Assembly: GCA_036558305.1 (NCBI GenBank) | Contig: DATBFX010000432.1 | Coordinates: 1-16,995 of the forward strand | Source of the DNA: DATBFX01 sp036558305 | Lineage (GTDB): Bacteria; Chloroflexota; Chloroflexia; Thermomicrobiales; UBA6265 | Direction of reading: 5' to 3' | DNA: 16,995 bases | In this document: one piece after another, positions 1 to 6,680 of the stretch | How the letters are laid out: each line of letters starts with the position of its first letter | Numbering within the stretch: the stretch's first letter is position 1 | The notes under the pieces: generated by a model | The model's input: only the letters and a program-made list of their open reading frames with translations | What the model was told of the DNA's origin: nothing | Databases searched by the model: none | Program-made: the position numbers and the translations under genes

Positions 1-657
1 AAGTACGCGACGACGGTCACGGTCAGGGGCGGACGTGAGGGGCATGCGATCAGCGACGACGGCGTCCTGGACGTGCAGTTGCGCCGTCCGAAATCGAATG
101 GAGTCAGCGACGGAACGAACACCGAACAACTCTTCGCCGCCTGGGGTGGGTGCTACCAGAGCGCGCTGACCGCGGTCGCGCGTGGAACCGGTGACGATGT
201 GTCGAAGTCCGTCGTCATCGTGCAGATTGCGCAGGGTCCCGATGCGGAATGCGGGTACGGGCTGGCTGAAAGATTCTCGGTCGAGATTCCGGGGATGGAC
301 GATGCCAGGGTCCAGCAGCTTGCGGACGCGGCACACGAACTCTGCCCATATACCCGTGCCACACGCGGGAACATCGAGGTCGAGACGGTCGTCGTCCATT
401 CCGGTCTCTTCACGAGACCACCCGGCGCCGCGCCCGCTGGCGGCCTCAGCCCCCTTCAGGGGGCTTCGTCGGTTGAGCGCGGCGGCTTCAGCCCCGCGCA
501 CGGGCGGACAGCACTGACCCTGCTCTTGGCATTCGCTCATCTCGAAGCAACCGAAACCGCCGGCCGTCCTACCAAGCGGCCAACGCCCGCACACCCCGCC
601 CGATCCTCTCCGGTTACGACATTCCCGGAAACTCGCTCTCGTCCCTCTGAAGCGTAA
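1..657 (+). CDS. Ohr-type organic hydroperoxide resistance protein (OsmC family), 5'-partial, with unusual C-terminal extension
   Basis: Frame 1 is open from the first base, so the true start lies outside the window; about 9-10 N-terminal residues are missing compared with typical Ohr. Ohr proteins are cytoplasmic thiol peroxidases that reduce organic and fatty-acid hydroperoxides using two cysteines and lipoyl partners. Visible landmarks, numbered from base 1: the GGREG turn with R12, GTNTEQLFAA with E42, the peroxidatic cysteine C51 in GGCYQSAL, and the resolving cysteine C115 in ELCPYTRATRGN. These match the R/E/C/C active site of Ohr rather than OsmC proper. The family normally ends soon after the segment at bases ~385-400. 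Here the frame continues ~85 more codons, Pro/Ala/Arg-rich, through a repeat-like hairpin, and overlaps the convergent GNAT gene by 44 bp. The tail is probably non-homologous readthrough sequence. Family assignment is secure; the meaning of the tail is not. Confidence 0.88.
   Translation, partial: KYATTVTVRGGREGHAISDDGVLDVQLRRPKSNGVSDGTNTEQLFAAWGGCYQSALTAVARGTGDDVSKSVVIVQIAQGPDAECGYGLAERFSVEIPGMDDARVQQLADAAHELCPYTRATRGNIEVETVVVHSGLFTRPPGAAPAGGLSPLQGASSVERGGFSPAHGRTALTLLLAFAHLEATETAGRPTKRPTPAHPARSSPVTTFPETRSRPSEA
439..495. repeat. Hairpin plus 15-bp direct repeat in the tail of the Ohr frame
   Basis: A perfect 7-bp stem, AGCCCCC (448-454) with GGGGGCT (459-465), surrounds a TTCA loop. A 15-bp near-identical unit, GGCGGCCTCAGCCCC at 439-453 and GGCGGCTTCAGCCCC at 481-495, flanks it. 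This looks like a dispersed REP-like element. It sits inside the extended Ohr reading frame. There is no T-tract, so a classical Rho-independent terminator is not supported, although the hairpin lies between two convergent genes. Confidence 0.55.
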
Positions 658-1600
658 TCCACGCAGTGTGACGAACGAAACCCATCCGTTCGTTGATCCC
701 GACCATCGCGGTGTTCTGCGCGCTGTTCCAGGTCCGAATCTCGCGGAACCCGTGGGCGTGCGCGTACGCCGCCATCCGCAGCTTGAGCGCCGAGACGATC
801 CCCCGACCGCGAACCGACGGCAGACTACCGGTCATCCGCCCCGACAACACGTCCGGCAAACCGGGATGACGAACAAACGCACACATGCCGACGTAACACC
901 CGTCGGCGACCGCCAGGAAGATCGCCTCCGGAACGACGTTGGGCGCCTCGATCTCCCGCGCCACGAACTGCCGAAAGGGCACGTCGGTCGTCGCCCCGGC
1001 CGTGGGAACATCGCGCAGGCAGGCGAGGTACAACGCATGAACATCCGGGAGGACATGCCGATTCCGGTCCCGTTCGGCCGCGAGGGTGGTGATCGCGATG
1101 CCCTCCGCCGCCAGCCGCGCTTCTGCTTCGTCCGCGCAGCGGGGATCGAAGTCGGCGACGTTCAGCCGGGACTCCGCGGTCTCCTCGACCGGCGCGAAGC
1201 CTCGGCGCGTGAGGAAGCGGACGCTCTCCGCCATGTCGGACCGTGCGCGCGCACCAACGACCGCTGCCCGACGACCGCGCAACTCGCGTTGCAGGCAATC
1301 GTGGATCTGCCCGCCGACACCGCGCCGTTGCGATCCGGGCTCGACGTAGATACCGATGCGGTACCGGCCGGGATGGAAGTGGTGGGGCAGGTGGTTGAGC
1401 TGACCCCAGGCGACGATCTGCCCTGTCGCGTTTTCGCCGACCAGACGCAGCAGATCGTAGCGCTCACCGTCCCATAAGCGGTCGCGCCGCCGGATATCCT
1501 CCGCGTCGCGCGGGTCGTCGGGGAAAATCGCGTTGGCGACGGCCGCGATCGCCGCGTAGTCGCGATCTTCGAATCGTCGCAACCGTACCGACCGCGTCAT
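614..1600 (-). CDS. Tandem GNAT-family N-acetyltransferase (two GNAT domains)
   Basis: This 328-residue protein contains two GCN5-related acetyltransferase folds, which transfer an acetyl group from acetyl-CoA to an amine; the substrate cannot be read from the sequence. The first domain (~1-150) has the acetyl-CoA-binding loop QRRGVGG at 91-97, followed by an SVRFLTRRGF helix-strand at 127-135. The second domain (~165-320) has RGRGIVSALK at 264-273 and the N-x-x-M-x-x-x-N-ERMGF ending near 296-308. The second copy retains the more canonical R/Q-G-x-G loop. I chose the ATG at 1600 because homology begins there and a GAGG/GGTGG purine stretch lies upstream. The frame is open for another 27 codons to 1681, but that part is Arg-rich and unlike GNAT. 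The gene is divergent from the flippase and its 3' end overlaps the Ohr frame. Confidence 0.85.
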   Translation of the reverse strand: MTRSVRLRRFEDRDYAAIAAVANAIFPDDPRDAEDIRRRDRLWDGERYDLLRLVGENATGQIVAWGQLNHLPHHFHPGRYRIGIYVEPGSQRRGVGGQIHDCLQRELRGRRAAVVGARARSDMAESVRFLTRRGFAPVEETAESRLNVADFDPRCADEAEARLAAEGIAITTLAAERDRNRHVLPDVHALYLACLRDVPTAGATTDVPFRQFVAREIEAPNVVPEAIFLAVADGCYVGMCAFVRHPGLPDVLSGRMTGSLPSVRGRGIVSALKLRMAAYAHAHGFREIRTWNSAQNTAMVGINERMGFVRHTAWITLQRDESEFPGMS

Positions 1601-1638
1601 GGGACCACCATCCTCGATCGGTCCACGTCGAGCGCACC

Positions 1639-1660
1639 GATACCAGAAGTATCCTATACT
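1639..1660. promoter_or_regulatory. Overlapping inverted repeats in the GNAT/flippase divergent promoter region
   Basis: Two perfect short inverted repeats overlap: GATAC-CAGAA-GTATC (1639-1653) and AGTAT-CCT-ATACT (1648-1660). They form the most A/T-rich spot in the 192-bp gap between the divergent genes. TATACT (1655-1660, + strand) and TAGGAT (minus strand, within 1651-1656) could serve as -10 elements, but I see no convincing -35 for either. This could be an operator or a promoter core; the arms are short enough to arise by chance. Confidence 0.35.
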
Positions 1661-1792
1661 GCGCGGTCCGAGTGCCGGCACCAGCGGGATTCGTCAAGTT
1701 TCGAGGCGATATTTGCCGTCGGGCGGTCTGGCGATTTCTCTCCGTGGTCGTCCGTTCTCCCTGCCGCGATCTCCTGCCCGGTTGGAGTGACC

Positions 1793-3340
1793 GTGTCGCC
1801 GCTCGTCCGCAACGTGCTCTCGACGTACGCCGTCCGCTTCGTCTCGGTGGCGAGCGGGTTCGTCCTCTTCCCCGTCGTTGCCCACCACATCGGTCTGGCG
1901 CGCTACGGACTGTGGTTACTGGTAAGCGGTTCGATCGGCATCTTCGTCGTCGCCGATCTGGGGATGGGAACGGCGACGCTTCGCCAGATCGCCGACCGGC
2001 ACGCCCACGGCGACCGCGACGGACTCGACCGGGTCGTCTCGACGAGTCTGGCGTTTTTTGCCGTGCTCGGGATCGGTCTCACGGTCGCCTACCTGGGTTG
2101 CATGTGGCTCCTCTGGCCGAGATTCCAGATCCCGCCGGGCGAAACCCGGCTCGCGCTTTCGATGCTCCTCTGGGCGGCGTTGTCGACCTTCCTGTTCGGT
2201 CTGCCGCTGGGCGTCTTCGGCACGACCCTCGTCGGCATCCAGCGCGCGGACGTCGCCAACGCCCTCCAACTGGCCCAAGCGCTGGTGCGCTTCGCGAGCA
2301 TCGTCGCCCTGCTCTGGGCCGGCTTCGACGTGCTGGCGGTGGTGATCGCCGACGCGGCGATCGGGATCGCGGTCGGCTGCGGCTACCTCGTCGCCTGCCG
2401 GCGCCTCATCCCGCGGCTGCGACCGAGGGTCTCGCTGGTCAGCCGGTCGCTCCTCGCCTCGATGATGCCCTACAGTCTGCGCGTCTTTGCGATGGGTCTC
2501 TCCGCCCTCGTCATCTTCCAGACCGACAACCTCATCATCGGTGCCTTCCTCCCCGTCGCCTCGGTGACGATCTACGCCGCCGCCTATCGCGTCTACCTGG
2601 TCGTCAGGCAATTCACCTACGCGCTCATCAACCCGCTCGTCCCCGATGCCGCCCGCGCCACCGCACTTGCCCAACCCGCGCGGGTGCGGGCACTGCTCGT
2701 CCGTGGCACCAAATACTCCAACGGGCTGACGCTGCTCCTGGCGATCCCTGCGACGCTGTTTGCCAAACCCCTTCTCGTCGCCTGGGCGGGCGCCGACTTC
2801 GCCCGCGCGGCGCCGTCGCTCCAGATCCTCCTGCTCAGCCTCCTCGCCAACAACAACCACCTGGTCGCCTTCGCGCTCCTGACCGGGATGGGTCGCATCG
2901 GCGCCTATTTGGGTTATCAAGTGGCCTGGGCGGCCGCCAACGTCGTGCTCAGCGTGGTCCTCATCCAGCGCCTTGGGTTGGCCGGCGTGGCGCTCGGAAC
3001 CGCGCTCCCGGTGGTCGTGCTGGAGCCGTTCTACCTGCGCACGGCGATTCGGGAAACCGGAATCGACGGCCGCCACTTCCTGGTCGCCGCCGTGCTGCGG
3101 CCCGGTCTTGCCGCGGCGACGGCAGTCGCTCCGGTCTTGACGGCACTCGCCCTCTCGGCGCGGGTCACACCCCTCCGCGCATGCGCGCTGACCATCGGCT
3201 ACGCGATGCCCTATTTGTTCGCCTTCTCCCGCCTGGCGATCGACGCGGAAGACCGGCGACTGCTCCGGCGCCTGCTCCAACGCCTCACGACACTGCCCAG
3301 ACCGGGGCCGGCCACGCCCAGCGGCCCTCGTCGTCCATGA
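1793..3340 (+). CDS. Polysaccharide/lipid-linked oligosaccharide flippase (Wzx/RfbX-like, MATE/MVF superfamily)
   Basis: This is an integral membrane protein of ~515 residues with a dozen or more hydrophobic segments spread through the first ~480 residues. It starts with the amphipathic VRNVLSTYAVRFVSVASGFVLFP-like opening typical of Wzx/O-antigen translocases. Further features fit the polysaccharide_synt family: YGLWLLVSGSIGIFVVADLGMG in the second segment, FQTDNLIIGAFL in the middle, and GLAGVALGTALP late. Such proteins flip undecaprenyl- or other lipid-linked glycans across the cytoplasmic membrane. Two in-frame GTG codons are possible starts, 1787 and 1793. GGAG at 1784-1787 is 5 nt from the second, so 1793 is preferred. 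The C-terminal ~25 residues are Pro/Arg-rich and cytosolic. No glycosyltransferases lie nearby, so its substrate is unknown. Confidence 0.85.
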   Translation: MSPLVRNVLSTYAVRFVSVASGFVLFPVVAHHIGLARYGLWLLVSGSIGIFVVADLGMGTATLRQIADRHAHGDRDGLDRVVSTSLAFFAVLGIGLTVAYLGCMWLLWPRFQIPPGETRLALSMLLWAALSTFLFGLPLGVFGTTLVGIQRADVANALQLAQALVRFASIVALLWAGFDVLAVVIADAAIGIAVGCGYLVACRRLIPRLRPRVSLVSRSLLASMMPYSLRVFAMGLSALVIFQTDNLIIGAFLPVASVTIYAAAYRVYLVVRQFTYALINPLVPDAARATALAQPARVRALLVRGTKYSNGLTLLLAIPATLFAKPLLVAWAGADFARAAPSLQILLLSLLANNNHLVAFALLTGMGRIGAYLGYQVAWAAANVVLSVVLIQRLGLAGVALGTALPVVVLEPFYLRTAIRETGIDGRHFLVAAVLRPGLAAATAVAPVLTALALSARVTPLRACALTIGYAMPYLFAFSRLAIDAEDRRLLRRLLQRLTTLPRPGPATPSGPRRP

Positions 3341-3342
3341 CG

Positions 3343-3357
3343 CGGACACCCGGTCCG
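3343..3357. other. Small inverted repeat just after the flippase stop
   Basis: CGGAC (3343-3347) and GTCCG (3353-3357) form a perfect 5-bp stem around a 5-nt loop, 3 bp after the flippase stop codon. It has no T-tract, so it could be a weak transcription-end structure or an operator for the following HTH gene. Evidence is slight. Confidence 0.25.
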
Positions 3358-3451
3358 TACCTACCGCATCTGCGCTGGGTCATGAAGGGATGTGGTAACT
3401 CGTGATAGGCTATGTTGGCATGTTGGGAGCGATCGCGGTCAGGTCAGGGCA

Positions 3452-3922
3452 ATGAGTGCGACATCGGATTTGGATCTTCTGACGATGCGAGAGGTCGCGG
3501 CCTTGCTGAAGGTGAGCGAGGTCACGGTGGCGCGGTGGCTGAAACAGGGTCGGTTGCCGGCGTACCGGGTGGGACCGCGGGCGGTGCGGGTAAGGCGAGT
3601 GGATGTAGACAACCTGATCGAGCCGCGTGAAGTGGCGAGCCAGGACGAGCACCCGGACGCCGAAGACGATTGGAAGGCGCGCGCGTTGCGGCCCCTGACG
3701 AAGGAGGAGCAGGAGCGCGGCTTGCAGGCGATGCGCCAGGCGTTCGCGCTCAGTGATGAGGTGATCGCGCGGCGAGGTGGCAAGCCCTTTTCGGTCTCCT
3801 CCACGGAGATCATCCGACGAGAGCGAGAAAAGCGCACCCGGCAAATCGAGGAGGCGATCTGGGGAAAACGCGATCCACGAAAGCGAAACGAGGCGCCCGA
3901 TGCGTCCGCAACCCGCGAATAG
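3452..3922 (+). CDS. Excisionase/MerR-like HTH DNA-binding protein, probable antitoxin partner of the PIN gene
   Basis: This 156-residue protein has an N-terminal excisionase-type winged helix-turn-helix at ~8-58. Its landmarks are LLTMREVAALLKVSEVTVARWL, then KQGRLPAYRVGPRAVRVRRVDV, the standard HTH_17 layout (helix, turn, recognition helix, wing, and a strand contacting DNA). The remainder (~65-156) is strongly charged and rich in Lys, Arg and Glu, probably helical or partly disordered; such tails often bind and mask a toxin. The ATG at 3452 is chosen because homology begins there; the frame is open upstream to 3392. The SD is weak (AGG before a short spacer). The gene is directly followed by the PIN-domain gene, the arrangement seen in VapBC-like modules with excisionase-type antitoxins. 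Autoregulation of its own promoter would be expected but is not demonstrated. An alternative is a standalone regulator. Confidence 0.75.
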   Translation: MSATSDLDLLTMREVAALLKVSEVTVARWLKQGRLPAYRVGPRAVRVRRVDVDNLIEPREVASQDEHPDAEDDWKARALRPLTKEEQERGLQAMRQAFALSDEVIARRGGKPFSVSSTEIIRREREKRTRQIEEAIWGKRDPRKRNEAPDASATRE

Positions 3923-3934
3923 GTGCGAGCGGTG

Positions 3935-4402
3935 ATGGCGCAGAAATCGCGCAGTTCGCTCGTGATCGACGCGAGCGTTACGGTCAAATGGTTTCTCGAG
4001 GACGAGGAACTCATCGCCGAAGCACGGGCGCTTCGAGCCGACAGCTTGGTGGAGGCGCGTCGCCTCGTCGGTCCGCCGTTGCTTTTTGCCGAGGCAACCA
4101 ATGCGATTTATCAGCGTTTTCGCCGCAAGGACCTGAGTGAACGCGACGTCGATCGGTTCGTCGCCGCGCTTTGGGCCCAACAGATCGAAGTCCTCGCACC
4201 TCTTGATTTGATACAGCGCGCCTACCGCTTCGTCCGGCAGCACCGACTCGCCAACGTCTACGACAGCCACTACGTGATCCTGGCGCAACAACTCGGCATC
4301 GAGTTCTGGACAGGCGACGAGCGCATCTACAACAGCGTGCACGCGGTCGCCCCGTGGGTTCGTTGGCTCGGCGACTACGCTTCGGGAGACGACGATGCCT
4401 AA
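3935..4402 (+). CDS. PIN-domain ribonuclease, VapC-like toxin
   Basis: This 155-residue protein spans one PIN domain. The acidic metal-binding residues are all present: D12 in LVIDASVTVKWF, E53 in LLFAEATNAI, D110 in ANVYDSHYVILAQ, and D128 in FWTGDERIYN. PIN enzymes are Mg2+/Mn2+-dependent endoribonucleases, and VapC toxins typically cut tRNA or rRNA to stop translation. The intact quartet suggests an active nuclease. The ATG at 3935 lies 12 bp after the HTH gene stop, with AGGTG 9 nt upstream. A GTG at 3923, abutting the stop, is an alternative start. Translation is likely coupled to the HTH gene. The 3' end overlaps the start of the downstream metallopeptidase gene by 8 bp. Confidence 0.85.
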   Translation: MAQKSRSSLVIDASVTVKWFLEDEELIAEARALRADSLVEARRLVGPPLLFAEATNAIYQRFRRKDLSERDVDRFVAALWAQQIEVLAPLDLIQRAYRFVRQHRLANVYDSHYVILAQQLGIEFWTGDERIYNSVHAVAPWVRWLGDYASGDDDA

Positions 4403-5933
4403 GAGATTCGGTTTGATGCTGCTCGCGTTCGTCGTGATCCTCCTTCCCCACGGCGTTGTCGTCGCCGCACCGGACCTCTACGCGGCGGTGATCCCCGCAT
4501 TGCGGGATGGCGTGATGGCACAAACCGAAGGAGAATTGAGCACCTACACGCTGGACGTGCGATTCGATCCGGCGGCGAGCACGATCGGCGGGCGGGAGCG
4601 GTTGACCTGGGTCAACCGGTTCGACCAGCCACTGAACGACGTGGCATTCCGGTTGTACCCCAATGCCTTCTATTACGGCGAGGGCGGGACGACGATCGAA
4701 GACGTGCGGGTGGCGGGCGAGGCGGCGACGGGGTCGTCGGAAGTCGGGGAGACGGTCTTGCGCGTGCCCCTGACGGAGGCGGTGCCGCCGGGCGGGTCGG
4801 TCAACCTCTCGTTTCGGTTTCGGACGGTGATCCCCACCAACTCGGACGGCACGTACGGGATCTTCAACCACGACACGGCGACCGGAACCTGGGTCCTGGC
4901 CGACTGGTACCCGATCGTCGCGGGGTACGAAACCGGAACCGGCTGGCGGCTCGACGAACCGACCGCGCTCGGCGACCCCACCTTCTCCGACGCCGCCCTC
5001 TACGACGTCAGCGTGGATGCGCCCGCCGGGTTCAGCCTGGTCGCGACCGGGAGCGCCGTCGAGACATCGACGACCGTGGACGGCACCGAGACGCAATTCG
5101 CATCGGGGCCGGCGCGAGAATTCACGCTGGTGGCAGACGACGACTACCAGGCGACCTCGACCACGGTGGACGGGACGACGATCACCGCCTACGTCAATCC
5201 CAATACCGGCTCGGATGCGGGGGCGGCGCTGGCGCTCGAGACGGCGGCGCGGGCGCTGCATGCCTATTCGGCGCGGTACGGCGCGTATCCCTACGAGGAA
5301 CTCGATCTCGTCGAGACCGATCTCTCCTCCTCCGTCCTGGCGGTGTCGTGGACCGGGGTGATCTTCCTGGAAGGGCCCAACCTCCTCGCCAATCCCTCGT
5401 TCGTCGAGACCGATCCGGCCCGACTCGACTTCACCGTCGCCCACGAGGTCGGTCACCAGTGGTGGGGCGCCTTGATCGGGGCGAATTCGAACGACCACAC
5501 GTTCATGGTCGAAGGTCTGACGAACGCGCTGGCGACGATCTACGTCGAGGACACGCAGGGGAAGGACGCAGCGCGCCGCCAAATCCAGGACGAGTTGGCG
5601 GACCGGTACCTCAACGCGCTCGAGAGTGCCGGTGACGGGATCGTCGACCTGCCGATCACCACACCGCGCCAGGGGCCATCGGCCGGGGTGCTCGACTACG
5701 GGAAGGCCGCGCTCGGGTTCCTGGCGATCCGCGAGGCGATCGGCGACGACGCGTTCTTCGCGGCGCTGTCCGACTACGCGGCGCGGTTCTCCTATCGCAA
5801 CGCCACCCCGGACGATCTGCGCGCCGCCTTCGAGCGCGCCTCGGGCCAGGATCTGACCGATTTCTGGCACGTCTGGTTCAACGCCGCGGAAACGACCCCG
5901 GCAGACGTCGAGCAGGTGGTGGCGGGGGTTTGA
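4395..5933 (+). CDS. Secreted M1-family (gluzincin) metallopeptidase
   Basis: This 512-residue protein has an N-terminal signal peptide: basic MPKRFG, then a hydrophobic stretch to ~25 with likely cleavage near VVAAP. A β-rich N-domain follows (~45-260). The catalytic gluzincin domain carries the zinc site H350-E351-V-G-H354 in AHEVGHQWWG and, after the canonical 18-residue gap, E373 in FMVEGLTNA. Y435 in DYGKAALGF matches the transition-state tyrosine region of M1 enzymes. The GAMEN-like exopeptidase loop is degenerate: V-S-W-T-G near 317-321 sits where M-E-x-P-G is usual, so aminopeptidase specificity is uncertain. It lacks the large C-terminal helical domain of classic PepN (~870 residues). 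GGGAGA sits 5 nt before the ATG. The start overlaps the PIN gene by 8 bp, implying cotranscription. It acts outside the cytoplasm, presumably on peptides. Confidence 0.88.
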   Translation: MPKRFGLMLLAFVVILLPHGVVVAAPDLYAAVIPALRDGVMAQTEGELSTYTLDVRFDPAASTIGGRERLTWVNRFDQPLNDVAFRLYPNAFYYGEGGTTIEDVRVAGEAATGSSEVGETVLRVPLTEAVPPGGSVNLSFRFRTVIPTNSDGTYGIFNHDTATGTWVLADWYPIVAGYETGTGWRLDEPTALGDPTFSDAALYDVSVDAPAGFSLVATGSAVETSTTVDGTETQFASGPAREFTLVADDDYQATSTTVDGTTITAYVNPNTGSDAGAALALETAARALHAYSARYGAYPYEELDLVETDLSSSVLAVSWTGVIFLEGPNLLANPSFVETDPARLDFTVAHEVGHQWWGALIGANSNDHTFMVEGLTNALATIYVEDTQGKDAARRQIQDELADRYLNALESAGDGIVDLPITTPRQGPSAGVLDYGKAALGFLAIREAIGDDAFFAALSDYAARFSYRNATPDDLRAAFERASGQDLTDFWHVWFNAAETTPADVEQVVAGV

Positions 5934-6022
5934 ATCGGTCTCCGGCCGTTGCTCCCCGAACCCCGCACACACGGTTTGCCAGGTTAAGTTCCGTCGTATC
6001 CCATCACGATTCTCGCCAAACC

Positions 6023-6553
6023 CTAACTCCCCGCGGCGGCGAAAACGATGATCGTGCCTTCCTGGATGACGGGCTCGACGTTCTCGTAGTAGTCGGCGAG
6101 ACCGTGCCCCGTCAGGAAGTCGCCCGCCTGTTTGGTCGACTCGTCGGCGCCTGTCTTGTCGGCGAAGATGCTGACGGAGGTACGATCGCGGGTTTCCATG
6201 TTCTGGACGATGGAGTATTCGACGAAACCGGGGATGGCCTTGACGATCGGGACGAATCCCTCGCGGATGGCGGCGGTGAGGTCGTCGATCGATTTGTCCG
6301 GTTTGACCTTGCGGGTGCGAAAGACCGCGTAGAGTCCCACGTGTGAGCCACCGGCAACTGGCGTGGCATCCTGCGCCAGGGCAGCTGCCCCTGAGCCTGT
6401 CAACGCGAATGCGGCAATGGCGGCACCGCCACCGATCAGTCGAAAGGCATCGCGGCGCGTAGCTACGGGCGCGTCGCTGCCGCCCCGGTCGGGTTGCTCA
6501 GCCGGTGCCGAAACCGCATCGATCCGGCGTTCTCGGAACGACGCTTCGCACAC
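6023..6553 (-). CDS. Tat-exported protein with antibiotic biosynthesis monooxygenase (ABM)-like ferredoxin fold
   Basis: The protein has 176 residues from a GTG start at 6553, supported by a strong purine-rich RBS (AGGAGGGGAGAAC before GTG). The N-terminus holds a twin-arginine signal at 33-34 (TRRDAFRLI), a hydrophobic stretch of Gly/Ala, and a likely cleavage after ALA at ~60. The mature part (~68-176) resembles the small dimeric α/β-barrel ABM superfamily: VGLYAVFRTRKVKPDK, then an amphipathic helix, IPGFVEYSIVQNM, SVSIFADKTGADEST and a final EGTIIVFAAAG strand. Family members include monooxygenases and stress-related heme-binding or unknown proteins, and no catalytic residue can be assigned here. 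Export by Tat suggests folding, or cofactor loading, before transport. It is the last gene of the minus-strand cluster, 127 bp after panE-like, with a palindrome upstream. Confidence 0.65.
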   Translation of the reverse strand: MCEASFRERRIDAVSAPAEQPDRGGSDAPVATRRDAFRLIGGGAAIAAFALTGSGAAALAQDATPVAGGSHVGLYAVFRTRKVKPDKSIDDLTAAIREGFVPIVKAIPGFVEYSIVQNMETRDRTSVSIFADKTGADESTKQAGDFLTGHGLADYYENVEPVIQEGTIIVFAAAGS

Positions 6554-6593
6554 GTTCTCCCCTCCTCCCCAATCGTCCGCTGTGCACCCAGGA

Positions 6594-6607
6594 GACGGTA
6601 GACCGTC
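6594..6607. promoter_or_regulatory. Perfect 14-bp palindrome upstream of the ABM gene
   Basis: GACGGT-AG-ACCGTC has 6-bp arms around a 2-bp centre, 41 bp upstream of the GTG start at 6553. Its size and place fit a dimeric repressor or activator operator. A TTGACG occurs further upstream on the minus strand but without a well-placed -10, so I do not call a promoter. No assignment to a regulator family is possible by eye. Confidence 0.4.
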
Positions 6608-6680
6608 GCCGCGGATGCTACCGCCTCGGTCCCGTCAACGTCCTGGGCAGGTGCGGCGACAACGGTCCCAAAACGGAAAC

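Noticed and set aside
1672..3405. 577-codon plus-strand frame and a 477-codon minus-strand frame over the flippase
   Set aside because: Both overlap the flippase, whose hydrophobic segments and family signatures are clear. The alternatives are Arg/Pro- or Gln/Asp/Glu-rich shadows.
4011..5972. Very long open frame (653 codons) on the minus strand
   Set aside because: It is antisense to the PIN and M1 peptidase genes, which have clear catalytic motifs. The translation is Arg/Gly-rich with no domain, as is usual for shadow frames in high-GC DNA.
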